DNA of 64,000 nucleotides, taken from NCBI GenBank assembly GCA_035420085.1, contig DAOLUH010000003.1, forward strand, positions 141,118 to 205,117, in the 5' to 3' direction. Origin of the DNA: DSWT01 sp035420085. GTDB lineage: Bacteria > Chloroflexota > Anaerolineae > B4-G1 > SLSP01. Shown one piece after another: positions 26,069-37,442 of the stretch; within the stretch, counting starts at the first letter, position 1, and each line of letters begins with the position of its first letter. The notes beneath the pieces were generated by a model. It had not been told where the DNA came from, ran no database searches, and was given only the letters and a program-made list of their open reading frames with translations. The translations under genes were made by a program, and so were the position numbers.

Positions 26069-27529
26069 ATGGACAAACGTACTCGTACTCAAGCCAAACT
26101 GATTCATATTCAAGGTCGCCGCGCCGAGGCGTTCCGCCAACTGCGGGAGGGCATTGCCGACCAGGAAATCCTCTGTGCGCCGCTGGATATCGGCAAGAAC
26201 GTCCACTGGGCTGCCTTTCATACCGGCGACGGGCGGTTGCTGCACGCGCCATTCGAGGTCGCCACGCTCAAGGCTGGCTACGAACGCTACGTCCAGACTC
26301 TCGACGACCTGGTGGCGACACACCACCCCCGCCTGGTCATCCTCGGCCACGAGCCAACAGGTGTGTATCACGAGAGTTGGGCGCGCAATCTGCTGACCCG
26401 CTACGCTGACCACCTGGTCGGGCGCGCCACGCCGCGTTTTGTCTACCAGTGGGTCAATTCTTACCAGGTCAAGCTCAACCGCACCCAGGCCACGCTCAGC
26501 TTCAACAAGACCGACCTGATTGATCTCGGCGCCATCGGCGACCTGTTGCTGCGTGGGTTAGGCTTTCCGGCCCGCCTGCCCACTGACACCGACTTGCTGG
26601 TGCGCCAGGAAGTCTACGCCCTGCGCGCGACCCAGGGCGAGCAGCGGCGCGTGGGTAATCGCATCATCGGTCTCTTTGACCAACTCATCCCCGGCGCGCT
26701 GCTCAACCCACGCCGTTTGGCCCGCGCCCATCCCGACCTGGACATTCCCACGCCGCTGGCCACCCGCCCGCTGGAACGGCAATTGGTCGAAGCGCTCATC
26801 ACGCTCTGTCCTAATCCGTATGACATTCTCGCGCTGGGCAGCCAGGGCATCATTGACCTGTTTCACGACCACGGCTACCGCTGCGGTACCCAGACCGCTG
26901 CCAGGATTCTCGACGTGGTGCAGCGCGCTCTGCTCCCGCCCGCCGAGGTCGCCCCAGCCTTTGCCGCCATCCTGAAACGTGAGTTCGCCCATTATCAGTT
27001 TCTGAGCACGCAGCGCGCCGAGGCGCTCGCCGCGTTGGAAACACTGCTGCCGCACACCCGCGCCCACCTGCTCGCCCGCTATCTGACCGGCGTCGGCAAC
27101 CTCGACGACGTCCTCTTTGCGGGCCAAATTTGGAGAAAGGCCGGGATGACCCCCACGCTCTACAGCAGCGGCGATGTTTTTATCTACGGTCAGATGTCCA
27201 AGCAAGGCGATCCCTTTTTCCGCGACACGCTCTATCTCCTGGGCTACCAGCTCGCCCTGCACTGTCCATACTTTGGCGATGCCTTTCTCAACGCCATCGA
27301 CCGTGGCAAGAGCGAGGCCGAGGCCACCATCCACGCCGCGCATAAGGCCAACCGCGTCTTCTTCCACCTCTTGCAACACGACGAACCTTTTGCTCCGCCT
27401 GATATCGCCGATTACGCGGCCTTTTCCCGCCAATGGGAGGGGCGGATGCGGGATTATCTTGAGCAGAAAAAGCACAGCCGCCAGCGCAAGCCTCGCGCAC
27501 GCCAGCGGCCACAGAGGCAATCTGACTAA
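26069..27529 (+). CDS. IS110-family transposase (DEDD/serine)
   Basis: 486 aa. The N-terminal RuvC-like DEDD domain starts with APLDIGKNVHWAAF and holds VILGHEPTGVYHESW and NKTDLIDLGAI. The C-terminal Tnp-20 domain has YLTGVGNLDDVLFAGQIW and YGQMSKQGDPFFRDTLY with the catalytic serine. AGGAGG lies 7 bp before the ATG at 26069. IS110 enzymes recombine through a bridge (seek) RNA encoded in a noncoding end of the element; here the long noncoding end is on the right. The reading frame is intact, so the element may still be active. Confidence 0.92.
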   Translation: MDKRTRTQAKLIHIQGRRAEAFRQLREGIADQEILCAPLDIGKNVHWAAFHTGDGRLLHAPFEVATLKAGYERYVQTLDDLVATHHPRLVILGHEPTGVYHESWARNLLTRYADHLVGRATPRFVYQWVNSYQVKLNRTQATLSFNKTDLIDLGAIGDLLLRGLGFPARLPTDTDLLVRQEVYALRATQGEQRRVGNRIIGLFDQLIPGALLNPRRLARAHPDLDIPTPLATRPLERQLVEALITLCPNPYDILALGSQGIIDLFHDHGYRCGTQTAARILDVVQRALLPPAEVAPAFAAILKREFAHYQFLSTQRAEALAALETLLPHTRAHLLARYLTGVGNLDDVLFAGQIWRKAGMTPTLYSSGDVFIYGQMSKQGDPFFRDTLYLLGYQLALHCPYFGDAFLNAIDRGKSEAEATIHAAHKANRVFFHLLQHDEPFAPPDIADYAAFSRQWEGRMRDYLEQKKHSRQRKPRARQRPQRQSD

Positions 27530-28061
27530 GGCAGGGCGCCGGGCCGCGTCGTACCAACGGCGTCTGAGCACACCAAGCGGATAGCCCGCACGACATCGGT
27601 TCAGTAGGGCTGAAGCTGTGTCATCAAGGGTAGCTCGCCCCGAACAGCATGGTACGCAGCCCGGCAGACATAGTGTAGCCGTTTCGCCCGGCGTGGCGAT
27701 GATGCACCGCCATCTGCTCCGGTCCCTCTGCAGCGCAGGGCCGATGCCGCCAATACCCTGTGACGCTTGGACGTCGCAAATGAGCCTGGCTGCCCGCTTT
27801 TGCCGCCACTCGCTGTCGCAACACTTCCAGTGCAGTTCGTACTTGATGACGCCCGCTCCAGGGCTTACGCTTAATCAGGATGGACGGGAAGTGTTTTCAA
27901 AAGTGGCCTGCAGGTACGGTTGACGTTGCGGACTGTGGCGCACACCTGGCCCCCGGACGCCCTGCTACACTCATCACTTTCAAAAAACCTCGTTTTCGAC
28001 GCGGTCGTTGCCCCCTGCCTGAACCCCAATGCCCTGCCGGACTTGATAAGTTTACAAGATG
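27530..28061 (+). other. Noncoding right end of the IS110 element, possible bridge-RNA locus
   Basis: 532 bp without a credible gene; the short open frames have no ribosome site or known motif. In IS1111-type members of the family the guide RNA is encoded downstream of the transposase, and this is the only sizeable noncoding segment of the element. A guide loop matching the CRISPR repeat around CATCCCT-CAAAGGG would be expected here but I could not fold it by eye. Confidence 0.35.
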
Positions 28062-31000
28062 CTCAAAGGGTTCAACCTCGCTATAGACAGTAACAAAGTC
28101 ACCCCCCCCCGTGACAGTCTCTCTAAGTTTCCATCCCTCAAAGGGTTCAACCTCGCTATAGACTCTTTTTACCCCCTTTCCCGCTCAAATCCGCATCTCA
28201 CGTTTCCATCCCTCAAAGGGTTCAACCTCGCTATAGACCATCTTACTCACCTGACGAAACACTCAGCTACACACCAAGTTTCCATCCCTCAAAGGGTTCA
28301 ACCTCGCTATAGACGTAGCTCATTGTAATATGAGAGGGGTCTATTTAATTTAGTTTCCATCCCTCAAAGGGTTCAACCTCGCTATAGACCAGTTATACAC
28401 CAGATCCCTTTAGAACAAGAATACACGTTTCCATCCCTCAAAGGGTTCAACCTCGCTATAGACAACCTCCTCTGTAGGTATCAACGTCTTGGCACCAAGT
28501 TTCCATCCCTCAAAGGGTTCAACCTCGCTATAGACGTTCTGGCTGGATCACCATCCGGGTCACCGTCAACGCCTGTTTCCATCCCTCAAAGGGTTCAACC
28601 TCGCTATAGACATGAGGAAGGGTGCCCATGACCCTTCCTCATATCAAAGTTTCCATCCCTCAAAGGGTTCAACCTCGCTATAGACCTGGTCTGGATGGAA
28701 CAACCTACGTGGTGACCGATGTGGTTTCCATCCCTCAAAGGGTTCAACCTCGCTATAGACTTAATACAATGCCTGCATCTTAATAGGATAAAAAGAAAGT
28801 TTCCATCCCTCAAAGGGTTCAACCTCGCTATAGACCGACACCAACTACTGTGCCCACGACTACACCTACACTGTTTCCATCCCTCAAAGGGTTCAACCTC
28901 GCTATAGACGCGGTCATAGCACTAGATAAGTTCCCAAAAGGAATACGTTTCCATCCCTCAAAGGGTTCAACCTCGCTATAGACTAAAGCCAAGCACGACA
29001 CTGCCAAAGAAGAGTTGGGCGTTTCCATCCCTCAAAGGGTTCAACCTCGCTATAGACAACATATTCAGCTCTCGTAACACAAAACCTTATTCTGTTGTTT
29101 CCATCCCTCAAAGGGTTCAACCTCGCTATAGACGAACGACAGAAATCGGGGGATGGTTCGACTACTTCTATAGTTTCCATCCCTCAAAGGGTTCAACCTC
29201 GCTATAGACGATTGACATCGTTCCTTCGGCAACGGCGCTTACGCTTTTGTTTCCATCCCTCAAAGGGTTCAACCTCGCTATAGACCTGGATGTTGGCTTC
29301 GGAAGTGACGAAGACGGTTACGTTTCCATCCCTCAAAGGGTTCAACCTCGCTATAGACTTCTTCTGGCGCAAGGGGTTAAACTCCTGCGAATATGTTTCC
29401 ATCCCTCAAAGGGTTCAACCTCGCTATAGACTAGGACCCAAATTTCACTAGTACCTTAAGGAGGTTACGTTTCCATCCCTCAAAGGGTTCAACCTCGCTA
29501 TAGACGTTGCGCAATTGGGTTATTCCTGGTCGGTAGTATCGTGCGTTTCCATCCCTCAAAGGGTTCAACCTCGCTATAGACCAAAGTGTGGTGACCACAT
29601 GGGAAGGTTTCTACGTGAGTTTCCATCCCTCAAAGGGTTCAACCTCGCTATAGACTTTACCCAACACGACAATCTGTCGTTTCAGTTTACAGAGTTTCCA
29701 TCCCTCAAAGGGTTCAACCTCGCTATAGACGCCTGTCTCGGGTGTATGGCACAATGCCGTGCAGATGAGTTTCCATCCCTCAAAGGGTTCAACCTCGCTA
29801 TAGACCTTCTGGCTCAGGAAGTGGAAACGTTGTTGGCTCTACGTTTCCATCCCTCAAAGGGTTCAACCTCGCTATAGACGTCGCGCAGAGCGGTACTCGG
29901 AGGGACAATAATGAAGTTTCCATCCCTCAAAGGGTTCAACCTCGCTATAGACAAATTCGACACTACCAGGCTAAACACTTATCTCGAAGTTTCCATCCCT
30001 CAAAGGGTTCAACCTCGCTATAGACTAGCTTCCAGAAACCAAAAGCAATATGTACGGTTTAGTTTCCATCCCTCAAAGGGTTCAACCTCGCTATAGACGC
30101 ATGGCTCCTTCGAATGATTGCACTTGGCGATTTCAAGTTTCCATCCCTCAAAGGGTTCAACCTCGCTATAGACTTTTCCCAGGAAGATATCTTCTACTTC
30201 ACTTGGGAGTTTCCATCCCTCAAAGGGTTCAACCTCGCTATAGACTGGCCGGCCTCGCATGGCTCGGCCTGCAAGCTTTTATGTTTCCATCCCTCAAAGG
30301 GTTCAACCTCGCTATAGACGTCCGAATTTGGATGGCTTTCAGGCGGAGGTGCCGGCGTTTCCATCCCTCAAAGGGTTCAACCTCGCTATAGACCATGGTT
30401 GATGCTGTTTGGTTTTTTCAATCTTATTAAAGTTTCCATCCCTCAAAGGGTTCAACCTCGCTATAGACTTTTCGGCATCAGGGGGAACCGGATCCCGACG
30501 AAATTCGTTTCCATCCCTCAAAGGGTTCAACCTCGCTATAGACACGGCGACCCGATGGCTAATGTGGTTGTTGTTCTCGGCCGTTTCCATCCCTCAAAGG
30601 GTTCAACCTCGCTATAGACAATTTCAATTCCGTTTGATGGAGGTTGTTAAGATGAAGTTTCCATCCCTCAAAGGGTTCAACCTCGCTATAGACAGTCGAA
30701 GACGAAGCGGAGCTGGCTGCGCTGGATTCCGTTTCCATCCCTCAAAGGGTTCAACCTCGCTATAGACACTTCCTCGTGAGGGGAGTAGGTGACTACGAAT
30801 TTCAGTTTCCATCCCTCAAAGGGTTCAACCTCGCTATAGACTTCTGCCCTCACACGGCAGAAGGGAAGAGACACCCTAGTTTCCATCCCTCAAAGGGTTC
30901 AACCTCGCTATAGACTGGCTATAAGGTTAGCGTTGATGGTGGAGCTGGTCAGGTTTCCATCCCTCAAAGGGTTCAACCTCGCTATAGACTCCTCTTTTAT

Positions 31001-34000
31001 GATCCACTAGATGCGAGTTTTTATGTGTTTCCATCCCTCAAAGGGTTCAACCTCGCTATAGACGCAACGATGATCTACACCGAAGCCTCTGGCACAGTAA
31101 GTTTCCATCCCTCAAAGGGTTCAACCTCGCTATAGACCTTACCCCACTTGGCAGGTGACGCATACGGCTATCAGTTTCCATCCCTCAAAGGGTTCAACCT
31201 CGCTATAGACCTTCCTCGTGAGGGGAGTAGGTGACTACGAATTTCAAGTTTCCATCCCTCAAAGGGTTCAACCTCGCTATAGACCTATTCCACATCATCA
31301 AACTCCGATTCACCATTCTTGTTTCCATCCCTCAAAGGGTTCAACCTCGCTATAGACGACCTGCGGCATGACGCCTACGGAGAAACCCGTCTACGTTTCC
31401 ATCCCTCAAAGGGTTCAACCTCGCTATAGACCTGTGCTCTCCCTGGATGGGTGTGACCAGTTTGATTTGTTTCCATCCCTCAAAGGGTTCAACCTCGCTA
31501 TAGACGAACACCGACGACGGTTTCAAATTCAAGACCAAGTAGTGTTTCCATCCCTCAAAGGGTTCAACCTCGCTATAGACTATCCCATAACAATTAGGAG
31601 GTTATGAACATGTTTTCGGTTTCCATCCCTCAAAGGGTTCAACCTCGCTATAGACCCGCAGGCGCCGCCCCCCCTCTGCCCTAGTGAGGTCAGTTTCCAT
31701 CCCTCAAAGGGTTCAACCTCGCTATAGACAATTGCCTGTCGGCCATCTTGAACTGGTGTCCATTGAGTTTCCATCCCTCAAAGGGTTCAACCTCGCTATA
31801 GACAATTGCCTGTCGGCCATCTTGAACTGGTGTCCATTGAGTTTCCATCCCTCAAAGGGTTCAACCTCGCTATAGACTAAGCGCACCCGCCCGCGGCGGA
31901 AATCTTGCACTTGGGTTTCCATCCCTCAAAGGGTTCAACCTCGCTATAGACACGTTCACGTGTCCCGAGGGAGACATCTGTGTGATTTGTTTCCATCCCT
32001 CAAAGGGTTCAACCTCGCTATAGACTTGTGTCGAAGAACATTGGGTCATCGATCGTAGTAATAAGTTTCCATCCCTCAAAGGGTTCAACCTCGCTATAGA
32101 CACGCCAGATGAGAGCAAGGACGCGGAAGGTAAAATCAGTTTCCATCCCTCAAAGGGTTCAACCTCGCTATAGACTGATCCAAGCTACTTCGATGAATTG
32201 CATGTCATTGTTGGTTTCCATCCCTCAAAGGGTTCAACCTCGCTATAGACAAGAATGGTGGAGATTCGAAGTTTTGGATACAAATTCGTTTCCATCCCTC
32301 AAAGGGTTCAACCTCGCTATAGACTCACGCTTGATGTTGGCAGCACCCGACGACAGTGGCGAGTTTCCATCCCTCAAAGGGTTCAACCTCGCTATAGACG
32401 TCAAAAATGAGCAAAATCCCCATTAAACCCTTTTTGTGTTTCCATCCCTCAAAGGGTTCAACCTCGCTATAGACTTGACAGTTGGTCAAGCCCAAATCGC
32501 CTTGATGTTCGGTTTCCATCCCTCAAAGGGTTCAACCTCGCTATAGACTTTGTACTTGCTTTTCGCTTCCGAAGAATTCTTCATAAGTTTCCATCCCTCA
32601 AAGGGTTCAACCTCGCTATAGACACGTTATGTCTTGGGCTGAAGTAGTGTCTTACTTCACGTTTCCATCCCTCAAAGGGTTCAACCTCGCTATAGACTTC
32701 ATTCGGAAGATATTGGGTGGGAATTCATGCATAACGTTTCCATCCCTCAAAGGGTTCAACCTCGCTATAGACGATGAACCCGAAAAGCCAGACTGTGACA
32801 GTTGATTGTGTTTCCATCCCTCAAAGGGTTCAACCTCGCTATAGACTCCGGATTTTGATATCCGGAAGCTGGAAGGTATGGTGGTTTCCATCCCTCAAAG
32901 GGTTCAACCTCGCTATAGACCGACAGTCGGGGCCTGGGAGAAATTCCGCCCATACTAGTTTCCATCCCTCAAAGGGTTCAACCTCGCTATAGACGAGCGG
33001 ACCATGACGACTCAATAAAAGTTCTTTATTTGTTTCCATCCCTCAAAGGGTTCAACCTCGCTATAGACCGCATTGGTTTTTGCAGTATTGCTGGCGCTTG
33101 CGAGGTTTCCATCCCTCAAAGGGTTCAACCTCGCTATAGACGAATGTATGGGTACTACAACCATCATGTGTACAATGAGTTTCCATCCCTCAAAGGGTTC
33201 AACCTCGCTATAGACAAAGACGCGCAACGCTATCTTAATGAGCTTGAAATCTGGTTTCCATCCCTCAAAGGGTTCAACCTCGCTATAGACTTTGCTGGGG
33301 CTCGAAATGCCCAGTGAGAAACGTAAGTTTCCATCCCTCAAAGGGTTCAACCTCGCTATAGACCGCCTCAGGCGCCGCCCCCCCCTCTGTCCTAGTGAGG
33401 TTTCCATCCCTCAAAGGGTTCAACCTCGCTATAGACCGTTACAATTCTGGGCGGAAAGTGGCCTATTCTCAAGTTTCCATCCCTCAAAGGGTTCAACCTC
33501 GCTATAGACAACTATGTAGCATCGTGTACGGCAGACACTATGAGATGTTTCCATCCCTCAAAGGGTTCAACCTCGCTATAGACCTGTGTAGTACGGTATG
33601 GTGTAACCGTACAAGTGAAGTTTCCATCCCTCAAAGGGTTCAACCTCGCTATAGACTTTGGAGATCGGCAGTCTGGGTCCACTGGAGGAAGGTGTTTCCA
33701 TCCCTCAAAGGGTTCAACCTCGCTATAGACGCAAACACACACAAAACAAGGAAAGAAAGAAGAAGTTTCCATCCCTCAAAGGGTTCAACCTCGCTATAGA
33801 CGTTTGGTACGACAGTATTGGCCGTTTGGGTGTTCGTGTTTCCATCCCTCAAAGGGTTCAACCTCGCTATAGACCTATCTGCACGGTAGACCAGCCCCCC
33901 ACTGTGATGGGTTTCCATCCCTCAAAGGGTTCAACCTCGCTATAGACCCATAACGCGGCTGCCGGAACCGAGTGGGTCACCGTCCGTTTCCATCCCTCAA

Positions 34001-37000
34001 AGGGTTCAACCTCGCTATAGACGGTAACTTGGGGGCGTGGACACAGTCATAGTTCGCATGTTTCCATCCCTCAAAGGGTTCAACCTCGCTATAGACTCAG
34101 GTGCCGCCGACCGCGACTCAGGTGCCGCCGAGTTTCCATCCCTCAAAGGGTTCAACCTCGCTATAGACATATCGTCACTGGTTCCGTCTGGCTGACCAGC
34201 CTCTATGTTTCCATCCCTCAAAGGGTTCAACCTCGCTATAGACTTCGCCATCGCGGCGCTCGCCGCCATAGCATTTTTAAGTTTCCATCCCTCAAAGGGT
34301 TCAACCTCGCTATAGACTGACTACGAATTTCTATTCTGCAGTTGAAAGGATATTAGTTTCCATCCCTCAAAGGGTTCAACCTCGCTATAGACAACTCTCC
34401 CCGAACCGCTCGAGGTCAGCTTCCCGGGTTTCCATCCCTCAAAGGGTTCAACCTCGCTATAGACCAACGCGTTTGCGACGGCGCTGGTTATGCCCCATGT
34501 GTTTCCATCCCTCAAAGGGTTCAACCTCGCTATAGACTAGGGCTGAACAAGACAGCCCGAAAAAACGGATGAAGTTTCCATCCCTCAAAGGGTTCAACCT
34601 CGCTATAGACACGCCGAGCTGGCTAAAGACTGCATCGAGTACTACGGAGTTTCCATCCCTCAAAGGGTTCAACCTCGCTATAGACTCAGCTTGCCCCTGA
34701 ACGTCGTTGACGACACCAATGGGTTTCCATCCCTCAAAGGGTTCAACCTCGCTATAGACGTTGCACCCACCCCCACCATGGCAGCCCCCGCTGAAAGTTT
34801 CCATCCCTCAAAGGGTTCAACCTCGCTATAGACTACTGGGATCGCCTACGATGGGTCCTTTCAGGTGATCGAGTTTCCATCCCTCAAAGGGTTCAACCTC
34901 GCTATAGACCCGAGTCAACGGCGTCGCCGTTGATCTGGATGATAAGTTTCCATCCCTCAAAGGGTTCAACCTCGCTATAGACTCCATCCTTACCAGATGA
35001 CTGGAGAGTGGAGATTGTGTTTCCATCCCTCAAAGGGTTCAACCTCGCTATAGACTTATGGTTACGTCGTGGGGTTATGATCGGATTGCGGAGTTTCCAT
35101 CCCTCAAAGGGTTCAACCTCGCTATAGACGAACTCGGGGAATCCACCATTCGGCGTACGCCGTGAAGTTTCCATCCCTCAAAGGGTTCAACCTCGCTATA
35201 GACTTGGTTCTTCTGGCCGTCGCGGGTTGGCGCATGTGGAGTTTCCATCCCTCAAAGGGTTCAACCTCGCTATAGACGGTCCAGGGCGAGGATTCGTGGT
35301 GTGCCTGTATTGTGTTTCCATCCCTCAAAGGGTTCAACCTCGCTATAGACACAAAAGAAACGCGAGTGGTCAAAATGGTCTTGAAGTTTGTTTCCATCCC
35401 TCAAAGGGTTCAACCTCGCTATAGACTCCTAACGGGCCAATCCAGAACGGTCCCAACGGTCCAAGTTTCCATCCCTCAAAGGGTTCAACCTCGCTATAGA
35501 CTGCTAGCCGCGGTACAAATACCGTGGTGATGATCCTGTTTCCATCCCTCAAAGGGTTCAACCTCGCTATAGACACCGAAGTAGAGGCGGGTTCAGGAGG
35601 CGAAAGGTCTAGTTTCCATCCCTCAAAGGGTTCAACCTCGCTATAGACCGAAGAGGCCGTCACTCGAGCGGAGCAGGAGCGCTTGTTTCCATCCCTCAAA
35701 GGGTTCAACCTCGCTATAGACTCCTTGGCAGTTCACCGTCACCAATGACGATGGCTATAAGTTTCCATCCCTCAAAGGGTTCAACCTCGCTATAGACGTA
35801 GAGTACTCCTGAGTCCCCGTTATACTCATGGTGAAAGTTTCCATCCCTCAAAGGGTTCAACCTCGCTATAGACAATTTGACATGGGCAACGGCTTGTTTT
35901 TGGTCAGTAAGTTTCCATCCCTCAAAGGGTTCAACCTCGCTATAGACCGGTTGGGCGGGACAACGCAACTTGGTATGTTTATAAGTTTCCATCCCTCAAA
36001 GGGTTCAACCTCGCTATAGACCAGAATTGATGAAAGCATTGAGCGCCCTCTGTGGGCAGGTTTCCATCCCTCAAAGGGTTCAACCTCGCTATAGACAACT
36101 CCGCGATCTGCCCTCGTATGCGACCATCATCAGGTTTCCATCCCTCAAAGGGTTCAACCTCGCTATAGACGCCTAACCCGGCCAACAAAGTGGTGACGTT
36201 TGATGAGTTTCCATCCCTCAAAGGGTTCAACCTCGCTATAGACTTACCGCCTCGACCATCGTGACAACGGCGGAAGACCACGTTTCCATCCCTCAAAGGG
36301 TTCAACCTCGCTATAGACCTGGGAAAATCCCAGGGTCAGCGACCATGCTATGCAGTTTCCATCCCTCAAAGGGTTCAACCTCGCTATAGACAACTGCAAT
36401 GGCTACAAACAATGGTGGTTCAATCGTCAGTTTCCATCCCTCAAAGGGTTCAACCTCGCTATAGACAAGAAAACGGGTGGCATATTCGCGGTGCTTGCGG
36501 TGTGGTTTCCATCCCTCAAAGGGTTCAACCTCGCTATAGACGTTTTCACAAGTTCGATTCCGCATGGAGGTATGTAAATGTTTCCATCCCTCAAAGGGTT
36601 CAACCTCGCTATAGACTTTGGTAGTACGGGGGTGTAAATGTGTTTGAAAAATTGCGGTTTCCATCCCTCAAAGGGTTCAACCTCGCTATAGACAATTGAA
36701 ATTTGGTACCAGATGCAGAACTATCTTATTGAGTTTCCATCCCTCAAAGGGTTCAACCTCGCTATAGACTTTACTGTTGTCCTGACTGGGCTATGGCCGG
36801 GCACTTTGTTTCCATCCCTCAAAGGGTTCAACCTCGCTATAGACACAACGAAAGGGGAATACAATGCTATTCAACAATGTTGTTTCCATCCCTCAAAGGG
36901 TTCAACCTCGCTATAGACTGGCGACGAGTGCATCTGCATTCGAATCGAGCTGGGGTTTCCATCCCTCAAAGGGTTCAACCTCGCTATAGACTTGTTTTCA

Positions 37001-37216
37001 ACATGGGTGTTCGTCTGTTATTGGCTTTTGGTTTCCATCCCTCAAAGGGTTCAACCTCGCTATAGACGCGCAAGCCGAGGCTCGTGCGCGTTGTGAGGCT
37101 GCCAAGTTTCCATCCCTCAAAGGGTTCAACCTCGCTATAGACTAAGTTTTCGGTGTTGCATAAATCATTAGTAACCTAAGTTTCCATCCCTCAAAGGGTT
37201 CAACCTCGCTATAGAC
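28062..37216 (-). CRISPR. CRISPR array 2, 124 repeats including the split one
   Basis: Hand count gives 123 complete repeats after the one interrupted by IS110, and 123 spacers. On the plus strand the repeat starts as in array 1 (GTTTCCATCCCTCAAAGGG) but ends CCTCGCTATAGAC, so it differs in the middle third of the 3' half only. The crRNA strand is minus, with the same GGGATGGAAAC handle, and the leader is at the right end. Adjacent spacers 31730-31766 and 31804-31840 are identical. Spacers 30768 and 31211 overlap with a 1-nt shift; 31656 and 33364 are near-copies; 36171-36206 overlaps an array 1 spacer (7412-7451). Confidence 0.98.
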
Positions 37217-37217
37217 A

Positions 37218-37433
37218 CTTCTTTGTCATCACGCGATTTTGGGCGATTTTCGTATGATTTCGGGCGATTTTCGCTGTCACTCCCATTTTTCCCGTCACCG
37301 ACGGAAATTCCAGGTTCCCCCTTGCATTTTCGGGCTAAAAACAGTCGCCCGATGCCGGAAAAATGACCCCATATCGCCCGTTAGCGCCCTGGATCTCGCT
37401 GTAGCGCCTTTTCCGTCATCGAGACAAATTTTG
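37218..37433 (-). promoter_or_regulatory. CRISPR leader 2
   Basis: Same sequence as leader 1 over about 215 bp, including the CGATTTTGGGCG motif and the phased GCGATTTT copies. The similarity stops at GAGACAAATTT, 10 bp before the stop of the csx15-like gene, so the promoter found beyond leader 1 is absent here. Array 2 may be transcribed by read-through from the effector operon or from a promoter inside the leader. Confidence 0.85.
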
Positions 37434-37442
37434 ACCGTCAGT

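Larger units (their letters stand above)
26009..28061 (+). mobile_element. IS110-family insertion inside a CRISPR repeat
   Basis: 2053 bp between two CT dinucleotides (26007-26008 and 28062-28063), of which one is the core duplicated at insertion. IS110-family elements have no classic terminal repeats and use a dinucleotide core; CT is the core known for IS621. Short imperfect inverted sequences are near the ends (TTGTAA at 26010 and TTACAA at 28052). The transposase starts 60 bp from the left end and leaves 532 bp of noncoding DNA on the right. Confidence 0.85.

Noticed and set aside
27618..27923. 101-codon frame after the transposase
   Set aside because: No ribosome site or recognisable domain; lies in the noncoding end where IS110 elements encode RNA.
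28062..37216. Open frames through array 2 with SLKGFNLAID-type repeats
   Set aside because: Same artefact as in array 1.
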